A stretch of 64,000 nt of DNA from Candidatus Nitricoxidivorans perseverans (GTDB taxonomy: Bacteria; Pseudomonadota; Gammaproteobacteria; Burkholderiales; Rhodocyclaceae): the NCBI GenBank assembly GCA_030246985.1, contig CP107246.1, forward strand, positions 436,282-500,281, in the 5' to 3' direction. The position numbers and the translations under genes are program-made. Of the stretch, positions 45,192 to 54,360 are shown one piece after another. Numbering within the stretch: the stretch's first letter is position 1; every line of letters begins with the position of its first letter. The notes beneath the pieces were generated by a model. That model ran no database searches, was not told the origin of the DNA, and saw only the letters and a program-made list of their open reading frames with translations.

Positions 45192-46397
45192 ATGGACAGC
45201 GAGGATATTTCCAGGACGATTGCCGAGATTCATCCGCGCATCGCCGCGCTGCGGCGCGACCTGCACGCTCATCCGGAGCTGGCCTTCGGGGAGCGGCGCA
45301 CGTCGGACATCGTCGCCGCACATCTTGAGGAGCTCGGCATCGAGACGCATCGCGGGCTGGCCGGCACCGGCGTCGTCGGCAGGCTTTCGTCCGGCGCGGG
45401 AAGCCGCGCCATCGGCCTGCGCGCCGACATGGACGCCCTGCCGCTGGCCGAGCAGAACGCCTTCGCGCACCGCTCGACGTGCGAAGGCCGCATGCACGCC
45501 TGCGGCCACGACGGCCACACGGCCATGCTGCTGGGCGCAGCCGAGGCCCTGGCCGCCCGGCGCGACCGTTTCGACGGCACCATCTACTTCGTCTTTCAGC
45601 CGGCCGAGGAGCACGAGGGCGGCGGCCGCGTGATGGTGGAGGAAGGCCTGTTCAACCGCTTTCCGATGGACATGGTGTTCGGCCTGCACAACTGGCCCGG
45701 CCTGCCGGCCGGCGGCTTCGGCGTCATCGAGGGACCGGTGATGGCCGGCGCCGACCGCTTCGAGATCACGCTGACCGGCCATGGCGCGCACGCCGCCATG
45801 CCGCATCAGGGCACCGACACCGTACTGGCCGGCGCGGCGCTGGTCCAGGCGCTGCAGGCCGTCGTCAGCCGCGACACCGACCCGGTGGAGCCCGCCGTCG
45901 TCAGCGTTACCCGCTTCCATGCCGGCCATGCCGACAACGTCCTGCCGGAAACGGCGGTGCTCGGCGGCACCGTGCGCTGCTTCCGGCCCGAATTGCAGGA
46001 TGCGCTGGAGGACGGCATGCGCCGCATCTGCCGCGGCATCGGGGCGGCGCACCGCGTCGAGGTGCGGCTGGACTTCATGCGCGGCTACCCGCCCACCATC
46101 AACGCCGCGGAGCCGGCCGCGCTCTGCCGCGAGGTTGCGCGCCGGGTGGTCGACGAGGTGGCTGGCAAGGGAGCCGGCGGCGGGCAGGTGTTCGACCGTC
46201 TGAAGCCGAGCATGGGTGCCGAGGATTTCTCCTTCCTGTCCCGCGTCGTGCCGGGCTGCTACGCCTGGCTCGGCAATGGCCCGGTCGAGGGCGGCCGCAT
46301 GCTGCACAGCCCGCGCTACGACTTCAACGACGCCATCATTCCCGTCGGCATCCGCTACTGGGTGCGGCTGGCGGAAAGTGCGCTCCCCCCGGCCTAG
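45192..46397 (+). CDS. M20 family amidohydrolase (N-acyl-amino acid hydrolase/hippurate hydrolase type)
   Basis: The 401-residue product has [56 protein letters not shown] and [14 protein letters not shown], the zinc/manganese ligands and active-site motifs of the M20D group. [20 protein letters not shown] follows near the end. It hydrolyses N-acyl amino acids or similar amides. It begins 3 bases after etfA and ends converging 4 bases into the next gene on the other strand. The substrate is unknown. Confidence 0.9.
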   Translation: MDSEDISRTIAEIHPRIAALRRDLHAHPELAFGERRTSDIVAAHLEELGIETHRGLAGTGVVGRLSSGAGSRAIGLRADMDALPLAEQNAFAHRSTCEGRMHACGHDGHTAMLLGAAEALAARRDRFDGTIYFVFQPAEEHEGGGRVMVEEGLFNRFPMDMVFGLHNWPGLPAGGFGVIEGPVMAGADRFEITLTGHGAHAAMPHQGTDTVLAGAALVQALQAVVSRDTDPVEPAVVSVTRFHAGHADNVLPETAVLGGTVRCFRPELQDALEDGMRRICRGIGAAHRVEVRLDFMRGYPPTINAAEPAALCREVARRVVDEVAGKGAGGGQVFDRLKPSMGAEDFSFLSRVVPGCYAWLGNGPVEGGRMLHSPRYDFNDAIIPVGIRYWVRLAESALPPA

Positions 46398-47149
46398 ACC
46401 ACCAGCCGGCCGCCGGCGCAATGGCGCGAGCCTTCCAGGCGGGCCAGCGTCGGCAGCAGGTTGAGGCCGGTGTCCCGTTTCAGCGTCCGCGCGGCGGCCC
46501 TCAGGTCGGGCAGGGTGTGGTCGACGGCCGCGCCGGTGGCGGCGAAGGCGATGGCGTTGCCGCTGTCGCACGATGGGAAGGCCAGCGCGCGGCCGTCGAA
46601 GGCCTCGGCGATGCGCGCCACCGAATCGCGGAAATCGCGCCGCTTCGACAGCAGGTTGGCCGCCAGCAGCCCCTCGTCGCCCAGGCGGGCCTTGCAGTTC
46701 AGATAGAAGCGCGGCGATTCCAGCTCGCCCGTGCGGGCGTTCTCGTCGAAGCCGTCCACCAGGATGAGGTCGAAGGTTCCGCGGCTGCCCGCGACGAAAT
46801 CCGCGCCCTCGCCGATGACGATGCGCAGCCGCTCGTCCTCGTCCGGCAGCCTGAAGAACTGGCGCGCCACCGCCACGACGCGGGGCTCGATCTCCACCAC
46901 CGTCAGGCGCGCGCCGGGCCGGTGGCGGCGCAGGAACTTGGTCAGCGAGCCGGCGCCCAGGCCGATCAGCAGCACCTGCTTCGGCCAGTCCGGCTCCGGA
47001 CGAAGCAGCAGGCCGGCCATCATCTCCCGCGTGTAGTCCAGCTCCAGGGCGAAGGGGCGGGCGATCCGCATGGCGCCCTGGATCCAGTCCGATCCGAAGT
47101 GGAGGGTGCGCACACCCGCCTCCTCGCGGATGTCGATTCCGAAGCTCAA
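46394..47149 (-). CDS. Spermidine-synthase-like methyltransferase-fold protein
   Basis: The 251-residue product has VLLIGLGAGSLTKFLRRHRP (SAM/dcSAM-binding loop near residues 58-78), VVEIEPRVVAVARQFF and FDLILVDGFDENARTGEL. These fit the polyamine aminopropyltransferase fold. It lacks the usual N-terminal beta-domain of true SpeE and has weak putrescine-site motifs, so a methyltransferase-like or orphan member is likely. Its start overlaps the hslO stop by ATGA. Confidence 0.8.
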   Translation of the reverse strand: MSFGIDIREEAGVRTLHFGSDWIQGAMRIARPFALELDYTREMMAGLLLRPEPDWPKQVLLIGLGAGSLTKFLRRHRPGARLTVVEIEPRVVAVARQFFRLPDEDERLRIVIGEGADFVAGSRGTFDLILVDGFDENARTGELESPRFYLNCKARLGDEGLLAANLLSKRRDFRDSVARIAEAFDGRALAFPSCDSGNAIAFAATGAAVDHTLPDLRAAARTLKRDTGLNLLPTLARLEGSRHCAGGRLVV

Positions 47150-48006
47150 TGCAGGGTCTTCGAGGGCGGGGTGAACAGCTGCTCCAGCACTTCGCGGCCG
47201 AAGCGGTAGTCGTGGTTGCAGATGTCGTCGTGGATGGCGATGCCGCCGTGCTCGGACAGCATGCGCTCCACTTCCTCGCGGCCCAGCGCGGCGAGCATGC
47301 CGAGCACCTTGCCTTCGTCGCGCGGGCAGTGGTACGCGACATGCCGGGGGTCGAACAGGCGGAGGGTTTCATCCGGGAACAGTTGCGCCAGCAGCGTTTC
47401 CGCCGGAAGTGCCAGTTCTCCCGGCCGCAGGGTCGACGCCAGATGCTGCACGCGGTTCCAGCCGTCCGGATCGCGGCTGTCGGCCTCCGGCAGCTTCTGG
47501 AGGAGCAGGCCGCAGGCGTGCGCGCCGTCGGCATGCAGCCACAGGCGCGACGGCGATTGCTCCGACTGCGTCAGGTAGTGCCCGAAAAAGTCGGCGACGC
47601 TCCCGCCCTCCAGCGGCACGAGGCTCTGGTAAGGCTGGGGCGCCGCGCCGACCTGGAGGGTGAGCGTCATCTTGCCGTCGCCCAGCAGGGCCGCGGCGCT
47701 GGCGGGCGCGGCATCTTCCGGCGCCCGGGCCGATCCCCGCATGCGCAGCTGCTCGTCGCAATCCATCACCAGCAGGCGTACCGGCCCGTGGCCCTGCAAG
47801 TGGAAGGTCAGGCGGCCGGGCGACTTGAGGTTGCTGGCGACCAGCGCCGTTACGGCCGCCATCTCGCCCAGCAGATTGCGCACCGCCGGCGCGTAGCCGC
47901 GCCCCGCCTGCATCTCGCGCCAGACCGGCCCCAGCAGGACCAGGGCGCCGCGGATGTCCAGATTCTCGAAGAGGAAGGATCTAACCGTGTCCATCGGTAA
48001 GATCAT
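47146..48006 (-). CDS. hslO: Hsp33-type redox-regulated chaperone HslO, reduced zinc site
   Basis: The 286-residue product matches Hsp33: DTVRSFLFENLDIRGALVLL at the start, GRLTFHLQGHGPVRLLVMDC, GKMTLTLQVGAAPQPYQSLV and SPSRLWLHADGAHACGLLLQKL. In family members the C-terminal redox switch has four cysteines (CxC and CxxC). Here the segment reads VAYHCPRDEGKVLGML and IHDDICNHDYRFG, leaving only C227 and C263. The chaperone core looks complete. ATG 48006 is used; ATG 47994 (MDTVRS) is equally possible. Confidence 0.9.
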   Translation of the reverse strand: MILPMDTVRSFLFENLDIRGALVLLGPVWREMQAGRGYAPAVRNLLGEMAAVTALVASNLKSPGRLTFHLQGHGPVRLLVMDCDEQLRMRGSARAPEDAAPASAAALLGDGKMTLTLQVGAAPQPYQSLVPLEGGSVADFFGHYLTQSEQSPSRLWLHADGAHACGLLLQKLPEADSRDPDGWNRVQHLASTLRPGELALPAETLLAQLFPDETLRLFDPRHVAYHCPRDEGKVLGMLAALGREEVERMLSEHGGIAIHDDICNHDYRFGREVLEQLFTPPSKTLH

Positions 48007-48090
48007 AACCCGGACGATGCAGCCTCTGGCGGGGAGGGCGCGTCGGGCGCCGTATAATCGGACACCTACGAAATCGCGGAGACTTTCCTT

Positions 48091-48555
48091 ATGCGCATGC
48101 TTCTTCTCATCCTCGCCCTGACCGGGCTTCCCTTCACCGTCCAGGCCGACGAACTGCCCGCCCGGCAGGGGCTTCGAGCCCTGCGCGCCCCCGTCGCGGC
48201 CATCGTCAAGGAGGCCGCCAAAGGGGAGGCCTCCGACATGGCCGAGATGACCAAGGCCTACAAGGAAGCCGGCGCGGCCTGGCAGCAGGTCACCGCCCAG
48301 GCCCTGGACCTCGACCAATACGGCATCCCCGCCGACCGGCAGGCGGAAGTCTGGCGCGAGGTTCGCATGATGGGCATGCTGATGGGTTACATGGACGAGG
48401 CGACGAAGCGCGGCAACCGGGTCCTGATGCTGCAATCCGCGAATCTCCTGATGCCAACCTACGAGAAGCTGTCCGGCTTCCTGGATTCGATCCGTGCGCC
48501 GGTGTCGCCCGGCCTGCAATTTCCCGCGCCCCCGAAGGAAATGGGGGGTAAATGA
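48091..48555 (+). CDS. Secreted helical protein, unknown
   Basis: The 154-residue product has a signal peptide MRMLLLILALTGLPFTVQA with cleavage near ADE, then an all-helical mature part with many Ala, Glu, Met and Lys residues (MAEMTKAYKEAGAAWQQVTA). It looks like the cytochrome c'/b562 four-helix fold but has no CxxCH haem site. No family is recognised. A TATAAT at 48053-48058 lies 33 bases before the start and GGAG about 10 bases before it. It precedes dadA by 10 bases and is probably co-transcribed. Confidence 0.7.
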   Translation: MRMLLLILALTGLPFTVQADELPARQGLRALRAPVAAIVKEAAKGEASDMAEMTKAYKEAGAAWQQVTAQALDLDQYGIPADRQAEVWREVRMMGMLMGYMDEATKRGNRVLMLQSANLLMPTYEKLSGFLDSIRAPVSPGLQFPAPPKEMGGK

Positions 48556-48565
48556 GGGGTAGTAG

Positions 48566-49822
48566 GTGAGGGTCGTCGTCCTCGGCGCCGGGCTGATCGG
48601 CGTCGCTTCCGCGTGGTACTTGGCGGAGGACGGCCACGATGTGACGGTGGCGGACCGCCAGCCCGGGCCGGCCAATGAAACCAGCTTCGCCAACGGCGGC
48701 CAGATTTCCACCAGCCATGCCGAACCCTGGGCCAACCCCGGCGCGCCCATGAAGGTCCTCCGGTGGCTCGGCCGGGCCGATGCGCCGCTGCTGTGGCGCC
48801 TGCGCGCCGACCCGGCCCAGTGGGCCTGGGGCCTGCGCTTCCTCGCCGAATGCCTGCCCGGCCGTGCGCGGGCGAACACCGTCGCCATCCTGCGCCTGGC
48901 CCTGGAGAGCCGCGCCCTGCTCAAGGCGCTGCGGCCGGCCCTGGGCCTCGAATACGACAGTCTCTCAAGGGGCATCCTGCATTTCTATACGGACGAGGCC
49001 GAGTTCGATCACGCCATTTCCCAGGCGGCGCTGATGCGCGAATCCGGCTGCGACCGCGAGGTGAAGACGGCCGCCGAATGCCTGGACATCGAACCCGCCC
49101 TCGGGCGCTCGACGCTGCCCATCGTCGGCGGCACCTTCACGGCCGGGGATGAGTCGGGCGACGCCCGCAAGTTCACCCTGGCGCTGGCGGCGGCCTGCGC
49201 GGCGCGCGGCGTGAAATTCCGCCACGGCGCCGCCGTCGAGGGACTGATCCGCAAGGGAAACGCCGTGACCGGCGCGCGGCTGGCCGGCGGCGAGCGGCTT
49301 GCGGCGGACGCCTTCGTCATCGCGCTGGGCAGCTGGTCGCCGTTGCTGGCGCGTCCGATGGGCATCGGCATTCCCGTGTTCCCGGCCAAGGGCTACTCGG
49401 CAACCCTTCCCCTGGCGTCGCTGGCTTCGGAAGGCGTCGCGCCGACCGTGAGCCTCACCGACGACGGCGCGAAGCTCGTCTTCTCGCGCTTGGGCGACCG
49501 CCTGCGGGTGGCGGGCACGGCCGAGTTCGCCGGCTACGACACCTCGCTGGACGCCGTGCGCTGCGAGGCGCTGGCGCGCCGGACCTTCGCACTGTTTCCG
49601 GGACTGGCTTCGCTGCGGCCGACGACCGAATTCTGGGCCGGCCTGCGTCCCTCGACGCCGGGCAACGTGCCCATCGTCGGGCGCGCGACACTCTCCAACC
49701 TCTGGATCAACACCGGCCACGGCACGCTGGGCTGGACCCTGGCCTGCGGATCGGGAAGGCTGCTGGCCGACCTCGTCGGCGGCCGCGCGCCGGCGATCGA
49801 TCCGGCGCCGTATTCGCCGTAG
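48566..49822 (+). CDS. dadA: D-amino acid dehydrogenase DadA
   Basis: The 418-residue flavoprotein begins MRVVVLGAGLIGVASAWYLA, the FAD Rossmann motif, followed by NETSFANGGQISTSHAEPWA, a DadA-specific segment. It ends with LRPSTPGNVPIVGR and NTGHGTLGWTLACGSGRLLA. It oxidatively deaminates D-amino acids at the inner membrane and passes electrons to quinone. The start is GTG 48566 with GAGGGG 6-14 bases upstream. Confidence 0.93.
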   Translation: MRVVVLGAGLIGVASAWYLAEDGHDVTVADRQPGPANETSFANGGQISTSHAEPWANPGAPMKVLRWLGRADAPLLWRLRADPAQWAWGLRFLAECLPGRARANTVAILRLALESRALLKALRPALGLEYDSLSRGILHFYTDEAEFDHAISQAALMRESGCDREVKTAAECLDIEPALGRSTLPIVGGTFTAGDESGDARKFTLALAAACAARGVKFRHGAAVEGLIRKGNAVTGARLAGGERLAADAFVIALGSWSPLLARPMGIGIPVFPAKGYSATLPLASLASEGVAPTVSLTDDGAKLVFSRLGDRLRVAGTAEFAGYDTSLDAVRCEALARRTFALFPGLASLRPTTEFWAGLRPSTPGNVPIVGRATLSNLWINTGHGTLGWTLACGSGRLLADLVGGRAPAIDPAPYSP

Positions 49823-49855
49823 CTGAGGGGGCGGTGCGGGAGAAACGAGTGCCCG

Positions 49856-52800
49856 TCAGCGTTTCGGCTCGCGCTTCAGCCGGCGAAACAGTTCCTTCAC
49901 CGCCACAACGCGGTCCTTGAGGCTGGCGGTTTCCTTTTTCCAGACGAGCTTGTCCGGCCCGGCCAGTTTGAAGTTCCGATCGGACTGGACGAGCAGGATG
50001 ACGTCGGCCGGATCGACGGGCGGGTTGGGGATGAGTTGCAACTGGATCGACGACGGCCCCGCGTCGAGCCTGGCGATGCCGATGGATTTGCCGGCGATCC
50101 GCAGCCGGTGGGTTTCCAGCAGCGCCTGCGCCTGCGCGGGCAGGTCGCCGAAGCGGTCGATCAGTTCCTCCTGGAGCGCCTGGAGGTCGTCCTCGGCGTC
50201 GCAGTTGGCCAGCCGCTTGTAGAGCGTCAGCCGCTCGTGCACATCGGGGCAGTATGCGTCGGGCAGCAGGGCCGGCGTGCGCAAATTGATCTCCGAGGTG
50301 ACCGAGAGCGGCTGCGTGAGGTCGGGGATCTTCTCGCCGGCCTTGAGCGCGTGCACCGCGGCGTTCAGCATCCGGGCGTAGAGCGCGAAGCCGATCTCCT
50401 GCATCTCGCCGCTCTGGCCCTCGCCCAGCACCTCGCCCGCGCCGCGGATTTCGAGATCGTGCATGGCGAGGAAGAAGCCCGATCCGAGTTCCTCCATCGC
50501 CTGGATGGCGTCCAGCCGTCGCTGCGCCTGGGCCGTGGGCTTCGCCTCCTCGTGCGTGAGCAGGTAGGCGTAGGCCTGGTGGTGCGAGCGGCCGACGCGA
50601 CCGCGCAGCTGGTGCAGCTGCGCGAGGCCGAACTTGTCGGCGCGGTTGATGACGATGGTGTTGGCGTGCGGGTTGTCGATGCCGGTTTCGATGATCGTGG
50701 AGCACAGCAGCAGGTTGTGCTTCTGCTGCGTGAATTCGCGCATCACGCGCTCCAGCTCGCGTTCCGGCAGCTGCCCGTGGCCGACGACGATGCGCGCATC
50801 GGGCAGGAGTTTTTCCAGCCGCTCGCGCATGGGGTCGATGGTTTCGACCTCGTTGTGCAGGAAATAGACTTGGCCGCCGCGCTTGAACTCGCGCGAGACG
50901 GCCTCGCGGATGAGGCCGTCCGACCAGCGATGGACGAAGGTCTTGATGGCGAGCCGCTTCTGCGGCGCGGTGGCGATGACCGAGAAGTCGCGCAGCCCTT
51001 CGAGCGAGAGGCCCAATGTCCTCGGGATCGGCGTCGCGGTCAAAGTCAGCACGTCGACCTCGGCGCGCAGCGCCTTCAGCGCCTCCTTCTGCCGCACGCC
51101 GAAGCGGTGTTCCTCGTCGACGATGACCAGCCCCAGACGCGAGAAGCCCACGTCCTTCTGCAACAGGCGGTGAGTGCCGATGAGGATGTCGATCTTCCCC
51201 TCTGAAAGCAGCCGGATCGCGTCGGCCTGCTCCTTGGCGCTCCTGAAGCGCGAGAGTTCGGCGACCTTCACCGGCCAGTCCGCGAAGCGGTCGGAGAAGG
51301 TCTGCCAGTGCTGCTCGGCCAGCAGTGTAGTGGGGCAGAGCACGGCAACCTGTCTTCCGTCGGCCACGGCGACGAAGGCCGCCCTCAACGCGACCTCGGT
51401 CTTGCCAAAGCCGACGTCGCCGCACACCAGCCGGTCCATCGGCCGGCCGGACTTCATGTCGGCGATGACGGCCTCGATGGCGGCCTGCTGGTCGGGGGTC
51501 TCCTCGAACCCGAAGCCGGCGGCGAAGGCTTCGAGGTCGTGTTCCCTGAAACCGAACCGGTGCCCCTGGCGCGCGGCCCGTTGGGCATAGAGGTGCAGCA
51601 GCTCGGCGGCGGTGTCGCGCACCTGCTCCGCGGCCTTCTTCTTCGCCTTCTCCCACTGGCCCGATCCGAGCCGGTGCAGCTCGACGGCCTCGGGGTCGGC
51701 GCCGCTGTAGCGCGAGATCACATGCAGCTGCGCCACCGGCACGTAGAGCGTCGCGCCTTCGGCGTATTCGAGGTGGAGGAATTCGCTCAGTTCGCCATCC
51801 TGCCCGGCCCCGTAGTCCAGAGACACGAGGCCCCGGTAGCGGCCGATGCCGTGCGACTCGTGCACCACCGGGTCGCCGATGCGCAGCTCGGAGAGGTCGC
51901 GCAGCCAGCCTTCGAGGTTCGCGCGACGGGCGTCGGCCCGCTTGTGGCGCGGTCGGGCGGTGGCGGCGTAGAGCTCATTCTCGGTGACGACGGCGAGGCC
52001 GACATCGGCCAGCGCGAAACCGCCGGAGATCGGCGCGACGCCCAATGCGAAGCGCGCATCGCCATCGACGAAGCCGGCGAAGCTGTCGCAGGGCTCCGGC
52101 GGCAGCCCGTGTTCCAGCAGAAAGTCGGCGAGGGTGGCACGGCGGCCCGGCGATTCGGCGAGCAGTAGCACGCGGCCGCCCTCGTTGGCCTGGGTCGCGA
52201 GGAAGTTCTTCAGCGCCGCCAGCGGCTCGTCGGCCCTGCGGTCGACGGCGACGCCGGGCAGTGCCGTCGCCGTCCCGCCGGGACTGACTCTGAGTGCGAA
52301 CTGCGGGAACGCCCCGGCCGCGACGAAGAACTGCTCGTCGGTGAGGAATAGCTCCGTCGGCGGCAGCACCGGGCGCGAGCGGTCGCCCTTGAGCAGGTCG
52401 AAGCGGCCCGCCGTATCTCGCCAGAACTGGAGGAAGGCTGCCGGCACGTCGTGGTGCAGCAGCAGCGCCGCGTCCTTCGGCAGGTAGTCGAACAGCGTCG
52501 CCAAACCGTTATCCTGGTCGAAGAACAGCGGCAGGTAGTACTCGATGCCCGCGGGCAGCGTGCCGGCGGAAACGTCGCGGTAGAGCGCGATGCGCGATGC
52601 GTCGCCCTCGAAGGCCTCGCGGAAGCGGCTGCGGAACCTGTTCCGGCCGGGCTCGCCCAACGGGAACTCGCGCGCCGGCAGCAGGCGGATCTCCGGCACC
52701 GGGAACAGGGTGCGCTGCGAATCGACGTCGAAGGTGCGGATCGTTTCGACCTCGTCGTCGAACAGTTCGATGCGGAAAGGCAGCGGCGTGCCCATGGGAA

Positions 52801-53335
52801 ACAGGTCGACGAGCCCGCCGCGCACCGAGTATTCGCCGGCCGCCACGACCTGCGTGACATGCTGGTAGCCGGCGAGCGTCAATTGGCCGCGCAGATTTTC
52901 CAGTTCCAGCCGGTCGCCCTTCTTGAGGAAGAAGGTGTGGCCGGCCAGGAAGGCGGGCGGCGCCATGCGCGCCAGCGCGGTGGCGGCCGGGGCGATCAGC
53001 ACGTCGCATTCGCCGCGCGTGACGGCGTGGAGCGTCGCCAGCCGCTCGGAGATCAGATCCTGGTGCGGCGAGAAGCTGTCGTAGGGCAGCGTCTCCCAGT
53101 CGGGCAGCAGATGCGCGCGCAGGGCCGGCGCGAACCAGCCGATTTCCTCCTGGAGCCGCTGCGCTTCCAGCGGGCTCGCGGCGATGACGACCAGCAGCCT
53201 CCCCGACCGCGCGAGTTCGGCGATGGCGAGCGAATCGGCCGAGCCGGCAAGGGGGGGTAGCTCAAGGCGCGCCCCGGACTTGGGTGGCGTTGCGGGCAGC
53301 GGCAGGAGGGTCAAGGGCGGATCAGTGGAAGACAA
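49856..53335 (-). CDS. mfd: Transcription-repair coupling factor Mfd
   Basis: The 1159-residue protein has the UvrB-like N-terminal module (LRAHLLPDWETLPYDSFSPH), the RNA polymerase interaction domain (IGDPVVHESHGIGRYRGLV), the motor with Walker A CGDVGFGKTEVALRAAFVAV, LAEQHWQTF, IVDEEHRFGVRQKEALK and the TRG helicase tail, then the C-terminal D7 domain. It displaces stalled RNA polymerase and recruits UvrA to lesions on transcribed strands. ATG 53335 is used. It is followed upstream, 3 bases away, by the vapC stop. Confidence 0.96.
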   Translation of the reverse strand: MSSTDPPLTLLPLPATPPKSGARLELPPLAGSADSLAIAELARSGRLLVVIAASPLEAQRLQEEIGWFAPALRAHLLPDWETLPYDSFSPHQDLISERLATLHAVTRGECDVLIAPAATALARMAPPAFLAGHTFFLKKGDRLELENLRGQLTLAGYQHVTQVVAAGEYSVRGGLVDLFPMGTPLPFRIELFDDEVETIRTFDVDSQRTLFPVPEIRLLPAREFPLGEPGRNRFRSRFREAFEGDASRIALYRDVSAGTLPAGIEYYLPLFFDQDNGLATLFDYLPKDAALLLHHDVPAAFLQFWRDTAGRFDLLKGDRSRPVLPPTELFLTDEQFFVAAGAFPQFALRVSPGGTATALPGVAVDRRADEPLAALKNFLATQANEGGRVLLLAESPGRRATLADFLLEHGLPPEPCDSFAGFVDGDARFALGVAPISGGFALADVGLAVVTENELYAATARPRHKRADARRANLEGWLRDLSELRIGDPVVHESHGIGRYRGLVSLDYGAGQDGELSEFLHLEYAEGATLYVPVAQLHVISRYSGADPEAVELHRLGSGQWEKAKKKAAEQVRDTAAELLHLYAQRAARQGHRFGFREHDLEAFAAGFGFEETPDQQAAIEAVIADMKSGRPMDRLVCGDVGFGKTEVALRAAFVAVADGRQVAVLCPTTLLAEQHWQTFSDRFADWPVKVAELSRFRSAKEQADAIRLLSEGKIDILIGTHRLLQKDVGFSRLGLVIVDEEHRFGVRQKEALKALRAEVDVLTLTATPIPRTLGLSLEGLRDFSVIATAPQKRLAIKTFVHRWSDGLIREAVSREFKRGGQVYFLHNEVETIDPMRERLEKLLPDARIVVGHGQLPERELERVMREFTQQKHNLLLCSTIIETGIDNPHANTIVINRADKFGLAQLHQLRGRVGRSHHQAYAYLLTHEEAKPTAQAQRRLDAIQAMEELGSGFFLAMHDLEIRGAGEVLGEGQSGEMQEIGFALYARMLNAAVHALKAGEKIPDLTQPLSVTSEINLRTPALLPDAYCPDVHERLTLYKRLANCDAEDDLQALQEELIDRFGDLPAQAQALLETHRLRIAGKSIGIARLDAGPSSIQLQLIPNPPVDPADVILLVQSDRNFKLAGPDKLVWKKETASLKDRVVAVKELFRRLKREPKR

Positions 53336-53338
53336 GCA

Positions 53339-53704
53339 TCAGATCGGAGAATAGGCGCGGCCCATTTCCTTCGCGATTACGAACAGCCGTCTGTCCCTCG
53401 TCCAGAGTCGCATGTCGTTCAGCGACGCGGCTGCGAGCAGACAGGCATCAACGTAGCCGATACCGCGCCCCATCAACCGATGCCGTTCGATGAAATAAAA
53501 CGTTTCCTCATGGGTCGCCGGTTCGCATTTCGGCAGGCAGGACATGAGTGAAAGGACCTCCTGGCGATTCCTGATATTTCCGCAGGCAATCTCTCCGATG
53601 ACGAAATCGTGGGTTGCGGCGATATCTCGCCCAAGCAGTTCGGCGAGATGGGGATCGCCGGCTCGAAAATGATCGATCCAGACCGATGTATCGACCAGGA
53701 TCAC
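53339..53704 (-). CDS. vapC: PIN-domain toxin VapC
   Basis: The 121-residue product starts MILVDTSVWIDHFRAGDPHL with the first acidic residue. The Glu is in DFVIGEIACGNI and the distal Asp in GIGYVDACLLAAA; LWTRDRRLFVIAKEMGRAY closes the fold. VapC toxins are Mg-dependent RNases. The start overlaps the antitoxin stop by ATGA. The short stretch between it and mfd suggests that the module sits just behind the mfd start. Confidence 0.92.
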   Translation of the reverse strand: MILVDTSVWIDHFRAGDPHLAELLGRDIAATHDFVIGEIACGNIRNRQEVLSLMSCLPKCEPATHEETFYFIERHRLMGRGIGYVDACLLAAASLNDMRLWTRDRRLFVIAKEMGRAYSPI

Positions 53705-53898
53705 TCGGCAGGTTCCCGGCGCCGGGGGATGGCTTCAAGTTGCGGTTCCGTGCCGCCGAGCCGGATGAGGCGGCGCGCGCTTTCTCGTTCGATCAGGGCT
53801 CGCAGCGCTTCTTTCAGAAGGGCGCCACGATCCTTCAGGCCGCTCAGGTTCTGGGCCTGTACGAAAAGCGCATTATCAAGGGTGATGGTGGTTCGCAT
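53701..53898 (-). CDS. vapB: VapB-type ribbon-helix-helix antitoxin
   Basis: The 65-residue product MRTTITLDNALFVQAQNLSG is a short ribbon-helix-helix protein with a basic, flexible C-terminus (RREPAE) for toxin binding. It is coupled to vapC by a 4-base overlap. Two palindromes 19 to 75 bases upstream are probable autoregulatory operators. Confidence 0.9.
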   Translation of the reverse strand: MRTTITLDNALFVQAQNLSGLKDRGALLKEALRALIERESARRLIRLGGTEPQLEAIPRRREPAE

Positions 53899-53916
53899 CT
53901 GCGGGCTCCAATCATG

Positions 53917-53930
53917 GCATCAGATGATGC
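53917..53930. promoter_or_regulatory. Palindrome near the vapB start (probable operator)
   Basis: GCATCA and TGATGC arms around a 2-base centre form a perfect inverted repeat 19 bases upstream of the vapB ATG. A TATAAT -10 hexamer on the - strand lies at 53932-53937 directly beside it. Confidence 0.6.
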
Positions 53931-53952
53931 GATTATAGATGCATTTCCTGGA

Positions 53953-53973
53953 GCTATGATGTCGCATCATAGC
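53953..53973. promoter_or_regulatory. Second vapBC operator-like palindrome
   Basis: Nine-base arms GCTATGATG and CATCATAGC flank TCG, giving a perfect inverted repeat. It lies upstream of the -10 hexamer. With the other palindrome it brackets the probable vapBC promoter, matching common VapB autoregulation. Confidence 0.65.
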
Positions 53974-54153
53974 CATGGAGGGCGGGCATTGCGGAGCGCG
54001 ATGCGACAATGGCGGCGAACCGCCGAAGCCTGGCTCCCAACCCGGCGATCAGCCGGGTATTGCGCGATAAGCCGCGCAGGGAGGTTCGTTCCACCTTGGT
54101 CACCACAATCCCAGGAATGAGCGACAATTAAGTTTTGAGTTGGAGAAAAGTCA

Positions 54154-54360
54154 ATGGAACTGACCGCAGTGCTTACCCCAGCCGAGGAGGGCGGCTACGT
54201 CGCCTTGAATCCCGAGACCGGAACCACCACGCAAGGCGAGACGGTTGAAGAGGCGATCGCTAGCCTTCAGGAAGCCACGGCACTATATCTGTCCGAGTTC
54301 CCCATTCATGTGCCGGGCCATCCGCTGGTAACGACATTCAGCGTTCCCGCGCATGCCTAA
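54154..54360 (+). CDS. hicB: HicB-family antitoxin
   Basis: The 68-residue product MELTAVLTPAEEGGYVALNP has the HicB partial RNase H-like fold: GGYVALNPETGTTTQGETVEEAIASLQEA. It lacks a separate DNA-binding domain and so is of the short type. A GGAG site lies 9 bases before ATG. It overlaps hicA by 8 bases. Confidence 0.88.
   Translation: MELTAVLTPAEEGGYVALNPETGTTTQGETVEEAIASLQEATALYLSEFPIHVPGHPLVTTFSVPAHA

Noticed and set aside
54000-54150. Possible attachment or promoter elements in the gap before hicB
   Set aside because: Apart from a GGAG site for hicB and some short GC inverted repeats, nothing stands out.
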